A program made the position numbers and the translations under genes. Shown here piece after piece: positions 1-6,273 of a stretch of 11,297 nucleotides of DNA. The notes below the pieces were generated by a model. It ran no database searches, was not told the DNA's origin, and worked only from the letters and a program-made list of their open reading frames with translations. Position 1 is the stretch's first letter. Every line of letters begins with the position of its first letter. This DNA is from Deltaproteobacteria bacterium. Lineage in GTDB: Bacteria; Myxococcota; UBA796; SXON01. The DNA is taken from positions 1 to 11,297 of the forward strand of contig CANKNP010000161.1 in the NCBI GenBank assembly GCA_947483545.1, written 5' to 3'.

Positions 1-873
1 CCGGCCCCCGATGACGACGAAGGCGAGGTCGAAGCTTCCGAGACCGAGCCTCCGCCCCCGCCCAACGACGAGCCGGAGGTGTTGGCCGAGGCCACCGAGG
101 TGGCGCCCCCGCCGGCCATCGAGCCCCCAATGATGCCACCGCCGGCGTTCACGATGCCCGCGCCCGAGTCCCGCGTGGAGTCCGTTCAGCGGCTCCCGCC
201 GGCGCCGACGTTCACCATGCCGATGGAGGAAGACGATCTCCCCCCCGCCGGCCCCGGCCCCCGCATGACGATGCCGCCGGTGGCGCTGCCTCCCTCGCGG
301 ATGACGCTCCCGCCGCCCGTCGCGGCCCCCGCCCCGCCCCCATCCGAGGCCTATCGCCTGGAAGCAGCGGTGATGACCGACGACATGATGGAGATGCTCT
401 TCCTGGAGTTGGGCGAGCTGTCCATGGCCGAGGGCATCGCCGAAGCCTCGGGCATGGCGCTCCGCATCGTGCTGGGGCATGTCCCTGCGGGCGCAGGTGC
501 CGTGCTCATCCGCACACAGACCGGCGAAGGCCTTCGGTTCCGGGCCGCGTCCGGCCCCGCCTGCCAGGCGTTGATCGACACCGTGATCCCGCTCAAGCAG
601 GGAATCGCCGGAAACGTGTACCACCTCGGCGTGGGCATCCTTGTCGAGGATGTGCGAGGCGACGTCCGGCACAACAGCAAGGTGGATCGGTCCACGGGCT
701 TCACCACCAAGGCGATCCTCGCGGTCCCTGTGCGCTCCGACTCTGGCGCGACCTATGGCGTGCTGGAGCTGCTCAACCCCCCGCGCCCCTTCAGCTCGGT
801 GGACTTTGAGCTCGCGGCGCGCGTCGCCAGCTCCCTCGGGGTGTTCCTGCACAGTTGCTACACCGCACACTGA
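1..873 (+). CDS. GAF domain protein with proline-rich N-terminal region (5' end cut by window)
   Basis: The reading frame is open to the left edge, so the true start lies outside the window; 290 residues are visible. Residues 1-119 are low complexity, first Asp/Glu-rich and then Pro/Ala/Met-rich, and are probably disordered. They contain four spaced copies of an (F/M)-T-(M/L)-P motif. From about residue 120 to the end there is one GAF-type domain. Its supporting features are a helical lead-in (LFLELGELSMAEG), a central strand region with VIPLKQGIAGNVYHLG, a D-V-R-x-D segment, a T-K-A-I-L-A-V-P-V strand and the closing YGVLELLNP. GAF domains bind small ligands or mediate dimerisation in signalling proteins. 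No output domain (kinase, GGDEF, HTH) is visible. The stop codon overlaps the ATG of the next gene by one base (TGATG), suggesting translational coupling. The GAF call is firm; the ligand and role are unknown. Confidence 0.8.
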   Translation, partial: PAPDDDEGEVEASETEPPPPPNDEPEVLAEATEVAPPPAIEPPMMPPPAFTMPAPESRVESVQRLPPAPTFTMPMEEDDLPPAGPGPRMTMPPVALPPSRMTLPPPVAAPAPPPSEAYRLEAAVMTDDMMEMLFLELGELSMAEGIAEASGMALRIVLGHVPAGAGAVLIRTQTGEGLRFRAASGPACQALIDTVIPLKQGIAGNVYHLGVGILVEDVRGDVRHNSKVDRSTGFTTKAILAVPVRSDSGATYGVLELLNPPRPFSSVDFELAARVASSLGVFLHSCYTAH

Positions 874-2531
874 TGCTCTGGCTCGTCTGGTGCCTGCCCG
901 CAGTCGCCGGCGGGGGCCCGATGAACGTCCTGGTATTGTACAACGGCCAGGATTCGGAAGCTGCCGGCGTCGCCAGCTACTACGCCGATGTTCGCTCGAT
1001 CCCCGCGGCGCAGCTCTGCCCGGTCGCAGGCGTGGATCCGCTCGCCCAGAGCCTGACCTTCGAGGACTACGCCGCGACGGTCCAACCGGCCCTCCGGACG
1101 TGCCTCGCCGGCATCCCAGCAGCCGACGAGATCGACTACATCGTGACGATCCGCGGCCTGCCGTACCGCGTCGACATCACCGACGGCTACTCCGCCAGTC
1201 TGGAGGCGATGCTCCAGATCGACGGGGCGACCGACGGCAATGGTTTGGAGATCGCGGGCCAGGCCCAGGCGTACAGCTCAGGCCTCTACCTCGCGTCGAT
1301 CGACAATCCCGCGTTCGTCGCCGGGTATGCGAGCGAGGGTGACTTCACGGAGGAGAACCCGTACGCGGGGTCGTACCAGTCGGCGCCCGAAGTTGTGAAG
1401 ACGGCGCGCCAGCCCAAGTCCTTCCGGCGAAGCGCGGGGTGGGCGAGCGGCGGGGCGGAGTTCACGGGCCACCTGTTCGTCGTCACCCGGCTCGATGGGT
1501 TCGACTACGACGATGCCATGGACCTTGTGGACCGGGGCGCCGCAGCGGATGGCACGTTCCCGACCGCGGACATCCTGTGTATGCGGGGCGCGGACGAGGC
1601 GCGTGCCGCCCGGGACCCCGAGTGCGAGTACACAACGCGGATGCTGACGGCTGCGGGGTTCTCAGGCACATGGGTGGACACGCACGATGCAGCGCTGGCC
1701 GGGTTCAGCCTCGCCGCCTACTTTACCGGGACGCAGACCCTGACCGAGGGCATCGCGGGCAACGAATATGTGCCAGGCGCCATCGCCGACAATCTGACGT
1801 CCACCGGCGCATACCCGCAGAACTTCTACTGCTCCGACGATGGGCTCACCTGCCCGGCGAGCGAGGCACAGACCTCGATCGCCCGATACATCCGGGCGGG
1901 GGCGACCGGCGCGCATGGAGCGGTCAACGAGCCGCTGAACAATTCGTTCCCCTTGGCTTCGGCCCTACTGTTCTACACCTTCGGGTACAACCTCGGGGAG
2001 AGCCAGATGATGGCGCTCCGATACCTGTACTGGCAGAACCTGTTCCTCGGGGATCCTCTGGCCACGCCCTACGGGGAACGGCCGGTCGTTACGCTCTCGG
2101 CGACGCAGACCATCCCGCGCGGCGAGCCGCTGCTGGTGACCGCGACACATCCGGACGGTGTGGCGGAGATCCGCGTTTACATTGATGGCGCCTATGTCGG
2201 TGGGGTAGAGGGGGATCAAGCAAGCGTGGCGGTGGAAGGCGACGAAGGCGACATCCACGAGGTGATCGCCGTCGCGATCGCCGAAAACGTCGAGGTTCAA
2301 CGCGACGGCTGGCCCGAGCCCAACCAGGAGCCGCGCGCGGATGTGCAGGGGTGGGTCCGGGTGATGTTGGAGGTCGGACCGAGCGGGGACGGGCCCGACA
2401 CTGCGGATACATCTGATACCTCCGATACGTCTGAACCATGCGGCTGCGGTCAGCAGGATGTATCACCATGGCCTGCCGCGATGATCGCGGCGACTCTCCT
2501 CCTCCGACGCCGAGAAGCCGATGACCGCTGA
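873..2531 (+). CDS. TIGR03790 family exported protein with MYXO-CTERM-like sorting tail
   Basis: This is a 552-residue protein from the ATG that overlaps the previous stop. A TTG at 855 in the same frame would add LHRTL before the hydrophobic stretch and give the signal peptide a positive charge, so that start is a real alternative. Residues 1-12 (MLWLVWCLPAVA) form the hydrophobic core of a short signal peptide. The body matches what I recall of the TIGR03790 family: NVLVLYN near the start, IDYIVTIRGLPYRV, LVTR-like VVTRLDGFDYDDAMDLVDRG, AGATGAHGAVNEP, GYNLGES and YWQNLFLGDP. The function of that family is not established. From about residue 403 a beta-rich Ig-like segment follows, then an Asp-Thr-Ser repeat linker (509-520). 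The tail is C523-G-C525-G, a hydrophobic run (about 532-544) and R545-R546-R547, like MYXO-CTERM anchors, which implies cell-surface attachment. It overlaps the lipoxygenase-like gene by 11 bp. Confidence 0.85.
   Translation: MLWLVWCLPAVAGGGPMNVLVLYNGQDSEAAGVASYYADVRSIPAAQLCPVAGVDPLAQSLTFEDYAATVQPALRTCLAGIPAADEIDYIVTIRGLPYRVDITDGYSASLEAMLQIDGATDGNGLEIAGQAQAYSSGLYLASIDNPAFVAGYASEGDFTEENPYAGSYQSAPEVVKTARQPKSFRRSAGWASGGAEFTGHLFVVTRLDGFDYDDAMDLVDRGAAADGTFPTADILCMRGADEARAARDPECEYTTRMLTAAGFSGTWVDTHDAALAGFSLAAYFTGTQTLTEGIAGNEYVPGAIADNLTSTGAYPQNFYCSDDGLTCPASEAQTSIARYIRAGATGAHGAVNEPLNNSFPLASALLFYTFGYNLGESQMMALRYLYWQNLFLGDPLATPYGERPVVTLSATQTIPRGEPLLVTATHPDGVAEIRVYIDGAYVGGVEGDQASVAVEGDEGDIHEVIAVAIAENVEVQRDGWPEPNQEPRADVQGWVRVMLEVGPSGDGPDTADTSDTSDTSEPCGCGQQDVSPWPAAMIAATLLLRRREADDR
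2397..2432 (+). repeat. Asp-Thr-Ser tandem repeat linker in the TIGR03790 protein
   Basis: The codons read D-T-A-D-T-S-D-T-S-D-T-S, a three-residue unit repeated four times (residues 509-520). It lies between the Ig-like segment and the C-terminal Cys-Gly-Cys sorting motif. Thr/Asp/Ser linkers just ahead of a surface anchor are common in myxobacterial exported proteins and probably act as a spacer through the envelope. The synonymous codons vary, so the peptide pattern rather than the DNA is what repeats. Confidence 0.75.
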
Positions 2532-4128
2532 GAATGCCCTCGTGCCCCTCTACGGCGCGCCTTCCCTGCGCATCCAAACGTTCGACACCCACACGAAGCT
2601 GCTCCTCAAGATGATCAAGGCCGCCGTCCGGAAGTGGAAGTCTGCGCTGCCGGGAATTGACAAGGTGCGCCCGCCACGTCTGCGTGGCCCCCTCCCAACC
2701 AAGACCCTGCCGTTCACCGTCGGCGGTGCCGAGATCTCGCTCCCGACGGTGGACGAGGACTGGCCCGCCGCCGACTTCAAGCGCGTCTGGATGCTCGCGC
2801 TGCTCCGCAACCGCTGGCTGTTCCCCATCCGGGACCGCGATGAGCGCTGGGTCTGCGCCGAAGAGGCCCGCGATACCTTCCAGACCGTGCTCCCGCTCGG
2901 CGTCTACATGAGCCGGCCCTACCACCACTGGCCGGAGATGCGCTCCGACGCCGCGATGTCGCGCCTCGCGTTCGCTGGCCTCGGGGCGTTGCGGCTCATG
3001 CCCTACGCCGCCGATCCCGCCGATCCCGCCGACCTGGTCGAGCGCGCCCGATGGGCCCACGATCTCAGCTTCCTCCGAAACTACGCGGTCCGCCCCGGCT
3101 TCGAGCGCTACGGCGCCCGCGCCTACTTCGACGAGGATCAGCGCCCCATCGCGATCTACTGGTGCCACGGGGACGCTTGGGTTCGTCCGGGCGATTCCGG
3201 CTGGCAGCACGCCAAATGGGCGTGGCGCTGCACGCTGATGGTCGGCACCACCGTCGCGGACCACCTCGTGGGCGTTCACTGGCTCATCGGCAACTACGTC
3301 ACGACGGCGTCCCGCACCCAGCTCTCCCCGACCCACTACCTGCGGCTGCTGCTCAAACCGTTCACGTGGCGTACGTTGACCATCAACTATGGTGCCAGCG
3401 ACAGCCTTTGCCCGGAGCGCGGGTTCGTCCACCGGGCCTCTGCCCTTGAGTACGACGCGCTCACCAAGGCCTTCGCGGACTCCGTCGGCTCCCTGCGTTT
3501 TCACACCGTCCGGGAGCTTGTCGCACGCAAAGGCGCCCAACACATGGGCGATCGCTTCCCCTGGGCCACCGACGCGCTCGCGCTGTTTGAGGTCATCCAC
3601 CGCTTCGTCACCCGCTACGTCGCCTCGTACGCCAGCGACTCCGAGATCATGGCCGACACCGAGATCAACGGCTTCTGGTCGCACCTGAACACCGCACCAG
3701 CCACCGTGATGTTTCCCTCGCGTTCGCCGGAGGGGCTCATCGACATCCTCGCACAGTTCATCTGGAGCGTGACCGGCCTGCACGAGGCCGTCGGCACCGT
3801 GCACGAGTACGTGATGGACCCGACGTTCATGGGCACGAAGATCCGGCCCGGCCAGGAGATGGCCGACGTGCAGGCCTCGATGCAATACCTCCTGATCATG
3901 GCGCTCACCGGGCTTGAGATGCCCGCGCTCATGGACATCGGCGATGCACAGGGAATCTTCGGGGGAGACCGGAGGGGTCGCGCCGCCTTCGCGAGCTTTC
4001 ATGCGGAGCTTTCGGAGCTGGCGGGGCACATTCAGGCGGCGAACCAGCGCAGGGCAGCGGATCCGGAGCGGCCCTGGCCCTGCGAGACGTTCAACCCGAT
4101 GAATTTGGAGACGGGCGTCAGTATTTGA
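2521..4128 (+). CDS. Lipoxygenase-like non-heme iron dioxygenase, compact bacterial type, altered ligand set
   Basis: The protein has 535 residues, no PLAT domain and no signal peptide, so it is probably cytoplasmic. Lipoxygenases insert O2 into polyunsaturated fatty acids. The diagnostic core is A-D-H248-L-V-G-V-H253, followed by TQLSPTH272 and LLLKPFTWRTLTIN289. This aligns by eye with the family pattern of H-x4-H, a later H-P/H-Y, and P-H-(x4-5)-IN. The third His is H421 in IWSVTGLHEAV, and the last residue is Ile535 (LETGVSI), matching the C-terminal Ile carboxylate ligand. Spacings (H253 to H421, 168 residues; H421 to the end, 114) are slightly shorter than in known bacterial enzymes. 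Oddly, the usual Asn/His/Ser ligand four residues after H421 is Gly425, and the neighbouring second-sphere Gln is His428. The start ATG lies inside the end of the upstream gene (11 bp overlap). Activity and substrate are not known; a redox-inactive or repurposed relative is possible. Confidence 0.82.
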   Translation: MTAENALVPLYGAPSLRIQTFDTHTKLLLKMIKAAVRKWKSALPGIDKVRPPRLRGPLPTKTLPFTVGGAEISLPTVDEDWPAADFKRVWMLALLRNRWLFPIRDRDERWVCAEEARDTFQTVLPLGVYMSRPYHHWPEMRSDAAMSRLAFAGLGALRLMPYAADPADPADLVERARWAHDLSFLRNYAVRPGFERYGARAYFDEDQRPIAIYWCHGDAWVRPGDSGWQHAKWAWRCTLMVGTTVADHLVGVHWLIGNYVTTASRTQLSPTHYLRLLLKPFTWRTLTINYGASDSLCPERGFVHRASALEYDALTKAFADSVGSLRFHTVRELVARKGAQHMGDRFPWATDALALFEVIHRFVTRYVASYASDSEIMADTEINGFWSHLNTAPATVMFPSRSPEGLIDILAQFIWSVTGLHEAVGTVHEYVMDPTFMGTKIRPGQEMADVQASMQYLLIMALTGLEMPALMDIGDAQGIFGGDRRGRAAFASFHAELSELAGHIQAANQRRAADPERPWPCETFNPMNLETGVSI

Positions 4129-4134
4129 GGGACG

Positions 4135-4950
4135 CTACTTCTGCCCTCCGCGCGCCGGGGGGAGGTGCCCCGGAGGGGCGGAGGGGGGATGGCTTGAAGC
4201 CCCCGGGGCGGAGGGTTCAGCGGGGCGGGGACCCCGCGGCGTCCGTGGCGGGTCCGGACGGGGGCTGAGAAGGGCCAGATCGGGCCGAACCGCCTGGGTC
4301 TTCGCGGCAGATCGCTCATCCCGCCAAGCGTCGATCTTCGCGTGGTGACCGGAGAACAAGATCTCCGGGACCGCGAGATCCTCCCAGACCCGCGGGCGGG
4401 TGTACTGCGGGAATTCGAGGCCTCGACCGGGGGCAAAGCTCTCGATGCGGGTGCTGTCTGCGTTGCCGAGCACCCCGGGGAGCAAGCGCGCTACGGCGTC
4501 GATGAACACGAGCGCGGCGTACTCCCCGCCGGTGAGCACAAAGTCCCCGATGCTGATGACCTCCACGTCGGGCGCGAACGCTTCGGCGAACCGTGCGTCG
4601 ATGCCCTCGTAATGGCCACACACGAGGATGACCTCGGGCGCGGCGGCGAAACGCTCGGCCATCCGCTGGTCGAAGCGCGCGCCGCTGGGCTCGAAGACCA
4701 CGATGGGCACACGCTCTCGGTCACCGCGAACGGCCCGGAGGCTCTCGGCCACGACGTCGCACCGCATGACCATACCGCTACCACCGCCGTAGGGGGTGTC
4801 ATCGACGGTGCGGTGCTTGCCGACGCCGTGCACGCGGATGTCATGCACCGCGAGCGAGATGCAGCCGCTCGCCTGCGCGCGGCCGACGATGGAGACCGAC
4901 AACGGCCCCGTGACCATCTCCGGGAAGAGCGTGAGGACGTCGAACCGCAC
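4135..4950 (-). CDS. trmD: tRNA (guanine37-N1)-methyltransferase TrmD
   Basis: This SPOUT-fold enzyme uses S-adenosylmethionine to methylate N1 of G37 next to the anticodon, which prevents +1 frameshifting. The GTG at 4950 is chosen because it gives the expected N-terminus VRFDVLTLFPEMV, two bases after the rimM stop; the frame opens further upstream only inside rimM. The product has 271 residues. Visible family motifs are TVDDTPYGGGSGMVM (48-62), the trefoil-knot segments CGHYEGIDAR (111-120) and SIGDFVLTGGEYAA (133-146), LPGVLGN and PQYTRPRVWEDL. The acidic residue in the catalytic Asp position (Asp169 of E. coli) appears to be Glu170 here; I believe Glu is seen there in other lineages. The last 45 or so residues are a Pro/Arg/Ser/Gly-rich extension beyond the usual end. 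It is the last gene of the rpsP operon and converges on the lipoxygenase-like gene. Confidence 0.93.
   Translation of the reverse strand: MRFDVLTLFPEMVTGPLSVSIVGRAQASGCISLAVHDIRVHGVGKHRTVDDTPYGGGSGMVMRCDVVAESLRAVRGDRERVPIVVFEPSGARFDQRMAERFAAAPEVILVCGHYEGIDARFAEAFAPDVEVISIGDFVLTGGEYAALVFIDAVARLLPGVLGNADSTRIESFAPGRGLEFPQYTRPRVWEDLAVPEILFSGHHAKIDAWRDERSAAKTQAVRPDLALLSPRPDPPRTPRGPRPAEPSAPGASSHPPSAPPGHLPPARGGQK
4205..4230 (+). other. Canonical G-quadruplex motif between convergent genes
   Basis: The + strand has four G-runs (GGGG, GGG, GGGG, GGGG) separated by loops of 4, 6 and 1 bases, which satisfies the standard G3+N1-7 pattern. Two or three more long G-runs lie just upstream (4157-4188). The motif lies within the trmD 3' extension on the opposite strand and 77 bases past the lipoxygenase-like stop codon. 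A read-through transcript of that gene would carry it as RNA. No run of T follows, so I do not call it an intrinsic terminator. Chance occurrence in such GC-rich DNA is possible. Confidence 0.5.
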
Positions 4951-4952
4951 GC

Positions 4953-5471
4953 CTACTCTGCGCGCTGGGCGGCGCCCTTCCGCAGGACGATGCGCCCGCC
5001 TGCAAGGTCCACGGAGACGATGTTCTCCGGCGACGACAGGACGTACCACTCGCCGCCGTCCAACCCGGTGACGACCCAGACGTCCCGCTCCCCGGAGACG
5101 ACATCGTCCAGCTTGCCGAGCTGTACGCCGTCATCCTCAAAGACGGGCAGATCCAGCATGTCGTGGATGTAGAACTCGCCCGGAGCGGTCGGCGGTAACG
5201 ATTCCCGGCGCACGACGATGTTCCACCCGATGTAGGTGTGGGCGACCTCGGGGCTCTCGATGCCGTCGATCTTCGCGATGATGCGCTTGCCCGCCCCGGA
5301 GCGCACAGAGATGCCGACGATGCGACGCTCCCCGTCGGGCGAGATCATGGTGACCTTCACCGGCTTGGACAGCGTACGGCTCTGACGGTCATGCAGGAAA
5401 AGGCGGACTTCGCCTTTGACTCCGAACACCCCGTTGATCGACGCGACGAGGACTTCGTCGGGCCCGAGCAT
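4953..5471 (-). CDS. rimM: 16S rRNA processing / 30S maturation factor RimM
   Basis: RimM binds ribosomal protein S19 and helps mature the 3' (head) domain of the 30S subunit. The 172-residue protein is of normal length. It has the N-terminal RimM barrel with the G-V-F-G-V-K-G-E-V-R motif (14-23). The C-terminal PRC-barrel half is announced by APGEFYIHDMLDLPVF, equivalent to the E-F/Y-Y-x-H/D-D-L motif, and continues with G-K-L-D-D-V and the closing strand GGRIVLRKG. The ATG start overlaps the khpA stop by one base (TGATG on the minus strand). The position between khpA and trmD is the classic one and supports the assignment independently. Confidence 0.93.
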   Translation of the reverse strand: MLGPDEVLVASINGVFGVKGEVRLFLHDRQSRTLSKPVKVTMISPDGERRIVGISVRSGAGKRIIAKIDGIESPEVAHTYIGWNIVVRRESLPPTAPGEFYIHDMLDLPVFEDDGVQLGKLDDVVSGERDVWVVTGLDGGEWYVLSSPENIVSVDLAGGRIVLRKGAAQRAE

Positions 5472-5746
5472 CAGCGCTCGTCGGTCGGCGGCTCGTCGAG
5501 GGCACCGGCCACCTCGGTGCCCGGCTGAACGAGCTCAAGGATCGCCTTGCGCTGGCCCGCAGAGGCCGAGAGCACCTGACGGATCGCGCGGAGCGTGTCG
5601 CCATCCGGGCCGTTGACCCGGGAGAGGTCGCTGGGATCCACCTGGAGCTCGATCACCACGGAGGCATCACCCTCCTGGGCGGTGACGACGACGGCATCAG
5701 GATGCCGGACAACGCCCTGCACCAGGAACCGGACCAGCTCAGTCAC
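5471..5746 (-). CDS. khpA: KH domain RNA-binding protein KhpA (YlqC family)
   Basis: This is a 91-residue single KH-domain protein. In other bacteria KhpA pairs with KhpB/Jag and binds many RNAs. The N-terminus ([21 protein letters not shown]) matches the start of the family. The RNA-binding GxxG loop is G46-P-D-G49, followed by the [10 protein letters not shown] helix, where the family usually has a G-R/K-x-G loop. Here the loop carries an acidic and a proline residue instead of a basic one. A short acidic C-terminal tail (EPPTDER) extends past the domain. The start is a GTG at 5746 that overlaps the rpsP stop in a GTGA junction, so it is probably translationally coupled to rpsP. Confidence 0.9.
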   Translation of the reverse strand: MTELVRFLVQGVVRHPDAVVVTAQEGDASVVIELQVDPSDLSRVNGPDGDTLRAIRQVLSASAGQRKAILELVQPGTEVAGALDEPPTDER

Positions 5747-5994
5747 GCCGCGACCCCGGCCGCGCGGGCCTTCTTGATCAAGTCGGACACCGTGTCAGAG
5801 GGCTGGGCGCCCACGCCGATCCAGTGATCCACGCGCGCGAGGTCCAGCTTGATCGTCGGCGGGTTGGTGAGCGGGTCGAAGTAGCCGATCTGCTCGATGT
5901 TGTTGCCGTCGCGCGGCGCGCGGCTGTCGGCGACGACGACGCGGTAGAAGGGCTTCTTCTTCGCGCCGAGGCGGGTGAGACGAATACGGACCAT
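5743..5994 (-). CDS. rpsP: 30S ribosomal protein S16
   Basis: The 83-residue protein begins [20 protein letters not shown], the unmistakable S16 N-terminus, followed by [21 protein letters not shown] and the conserved helix region [15 protein letters not shown]16 binds 16S rRNA early in 30S assembly. It is the first gene of the rpsP-khpA-rimM-trmD operon. The ATG is preceded at a 6-base spacing by an AAGGA ribosome-binding site (6001-6005). The signal recognition particle gene ffh, often directly upstream in other bacteria, is absent here; the next gene upstream is a glycosyltransferase about 280 bp away. Confidence 0.97.
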   Translation of the reverse strand: MVRIRLTRLGAKKKPFYRVVVADSRAPRDGNNIEQIGYFDPLTNPPTIKLDLARVDHWIGVGAQPSDTVSDLIKKARAAGVAA

Positions 5995-6000
5995 CTGGAA

Positions 6001-6005
6001 TCCTT
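6001..6005 (-). promoter_or_regulatory. Ribosome binding site of rpsP
   Basis: On the minus strand, AAGGA lies 6 bases ahead of the rpsP ATG. It is a clear match to the anti-Shine-Dalgarno complement, stronger than the sites of most other genes here, as expected for a highly translated ribosomal protein. Confidence 0.7.
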
Positions 6006-6139
6006 GGAAAGCGCCGCCGTTTACCCTGTCGGAGGGACGGAGTCAAGGTGGATGGGCGGGATCGGGGGCGTGGGGCCAGCCGATGCGAAGCGGCGTGTCA
6101 CGGCCCGGGCCTGCACGGGAGCGATGGAACCGAGCCACC

Positions 6140-6160
6140 CCCTTGTATGTAACATAACTG
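6140..6160 (-). promoter_or_regulatory. Candidate promoter or operator with TATGT-A-ACATA inverted repeat
   Basis: At 6146-6156 there is a perfect 5-base inverted repeat, TATGT and ACATA, around a single base. It is the only AT-rich stretch in the gap. On the minus strand it offers TATGTT or TACATA as a possible -10 element. No good -35 box is seen at the right distance. It could be the rpsP promoter, a protein-binding site, or both. The position, some 150 bases before rpsP, fits a ribosomal operon leader. Confidence 0.25.
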
Positions 6161-6170
6161 AGGGGCTCAG
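6158..6170 (-). terminator. Weak hairpin CTGAG-CCC-CTCAG downstream of the wecG-like gene
   Basis: A 5-bp stem with a 3-base loop lies about 105 bases past the wecG-like stop on the minus strand. It is followed by TTATGTT, which is only mildly T-rich. It could be a weak terminator; the short stem makes this uncertain. Confidence 0.2.
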
Positions 6171-6219
6171 AAACGTGCTGTGCGCACCGCCAACGGCGGC
6201 TCGGAGCGGACAGATCGAG

Positions 6220-6238
6220 CCGAACCGCTGCGGTTCGG
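6220..6238 (-). terminator. Perfect 8-bp hairpin after the wecG-like gene
   Basis: CCGAACCG and CGGTTCGG form a perfect 8-bp stem around a 3-base loop, 36 bases past the stop codon of the wecG-like gene on the minus strand. There is no T-run after it in either direction, so it is not a textbook intrinsic terminator. It may stabilise the mRNA end, assist Rho-dependent termination, or belong to a small dispersed repeat (a near copy of one arm and its flank occurs at 4276-4293). Confidence 0.35.
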
Positions 6239-6273
6239 GCAGCGAATTGCCCGTAATGCCAGGGCGGCCTGGG

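Larger units (their letters stand above)
6006..6273. other. Intergenic region: presumed rpsP promoter/leader and end of the polysaccharide operon
   Basis: This 268-base gap separates the wecG-like stop from rpsP, with both genes on the minus strand. Open frames crossing it in both directions look like extensions of neighbouring frames and show no protein family that I recognise. It holds one AT-rich island (about 6143-6158) in otherwise GC-rich DNA, two small hairpins (6158-6170 and 6220-6238) and a 10-base palindrome GGCCCGGGCC at 6102-6111. The simplest reading is transcription termination of the upstream operon followed by an rpsP promoter with a leader of around 150 bases. Confidence 0.5.

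Noticed and set aside
641..2185. Two plus-strand frames (233 and 248 codons) inside the GAF and TIGR03790 genes
   Set aside because: They are Arg/Pro/Gly-rich out-of-frame translations of genes whose own frames carry recognisable motifs.
2089..4029. 646-codon open frame on the minus strand opposite the lipoxygenase-like gene and the end of the TIGR03790 gene
   Set aside because: It is antisense to two well-supported genes, its product is Arg/His/Gly/Val-rich with no recognisable domain, and long antisense frames are expected in GC-rich DNA.
4951..5049. Longer trmD start within rimM
   Set aside because: The added Arg/Pro-rich residues are not part of TrmD, and the GTG at 4950 begins exactly at the conserved N-terminus.
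4342..5172. 276-codon open frame on the plus strand across trmD and rimM
   Set aside because: It is a shadow of the trmD-rimM coding sequence; the His/Asp/Glu/Arg-rich product has no family features.
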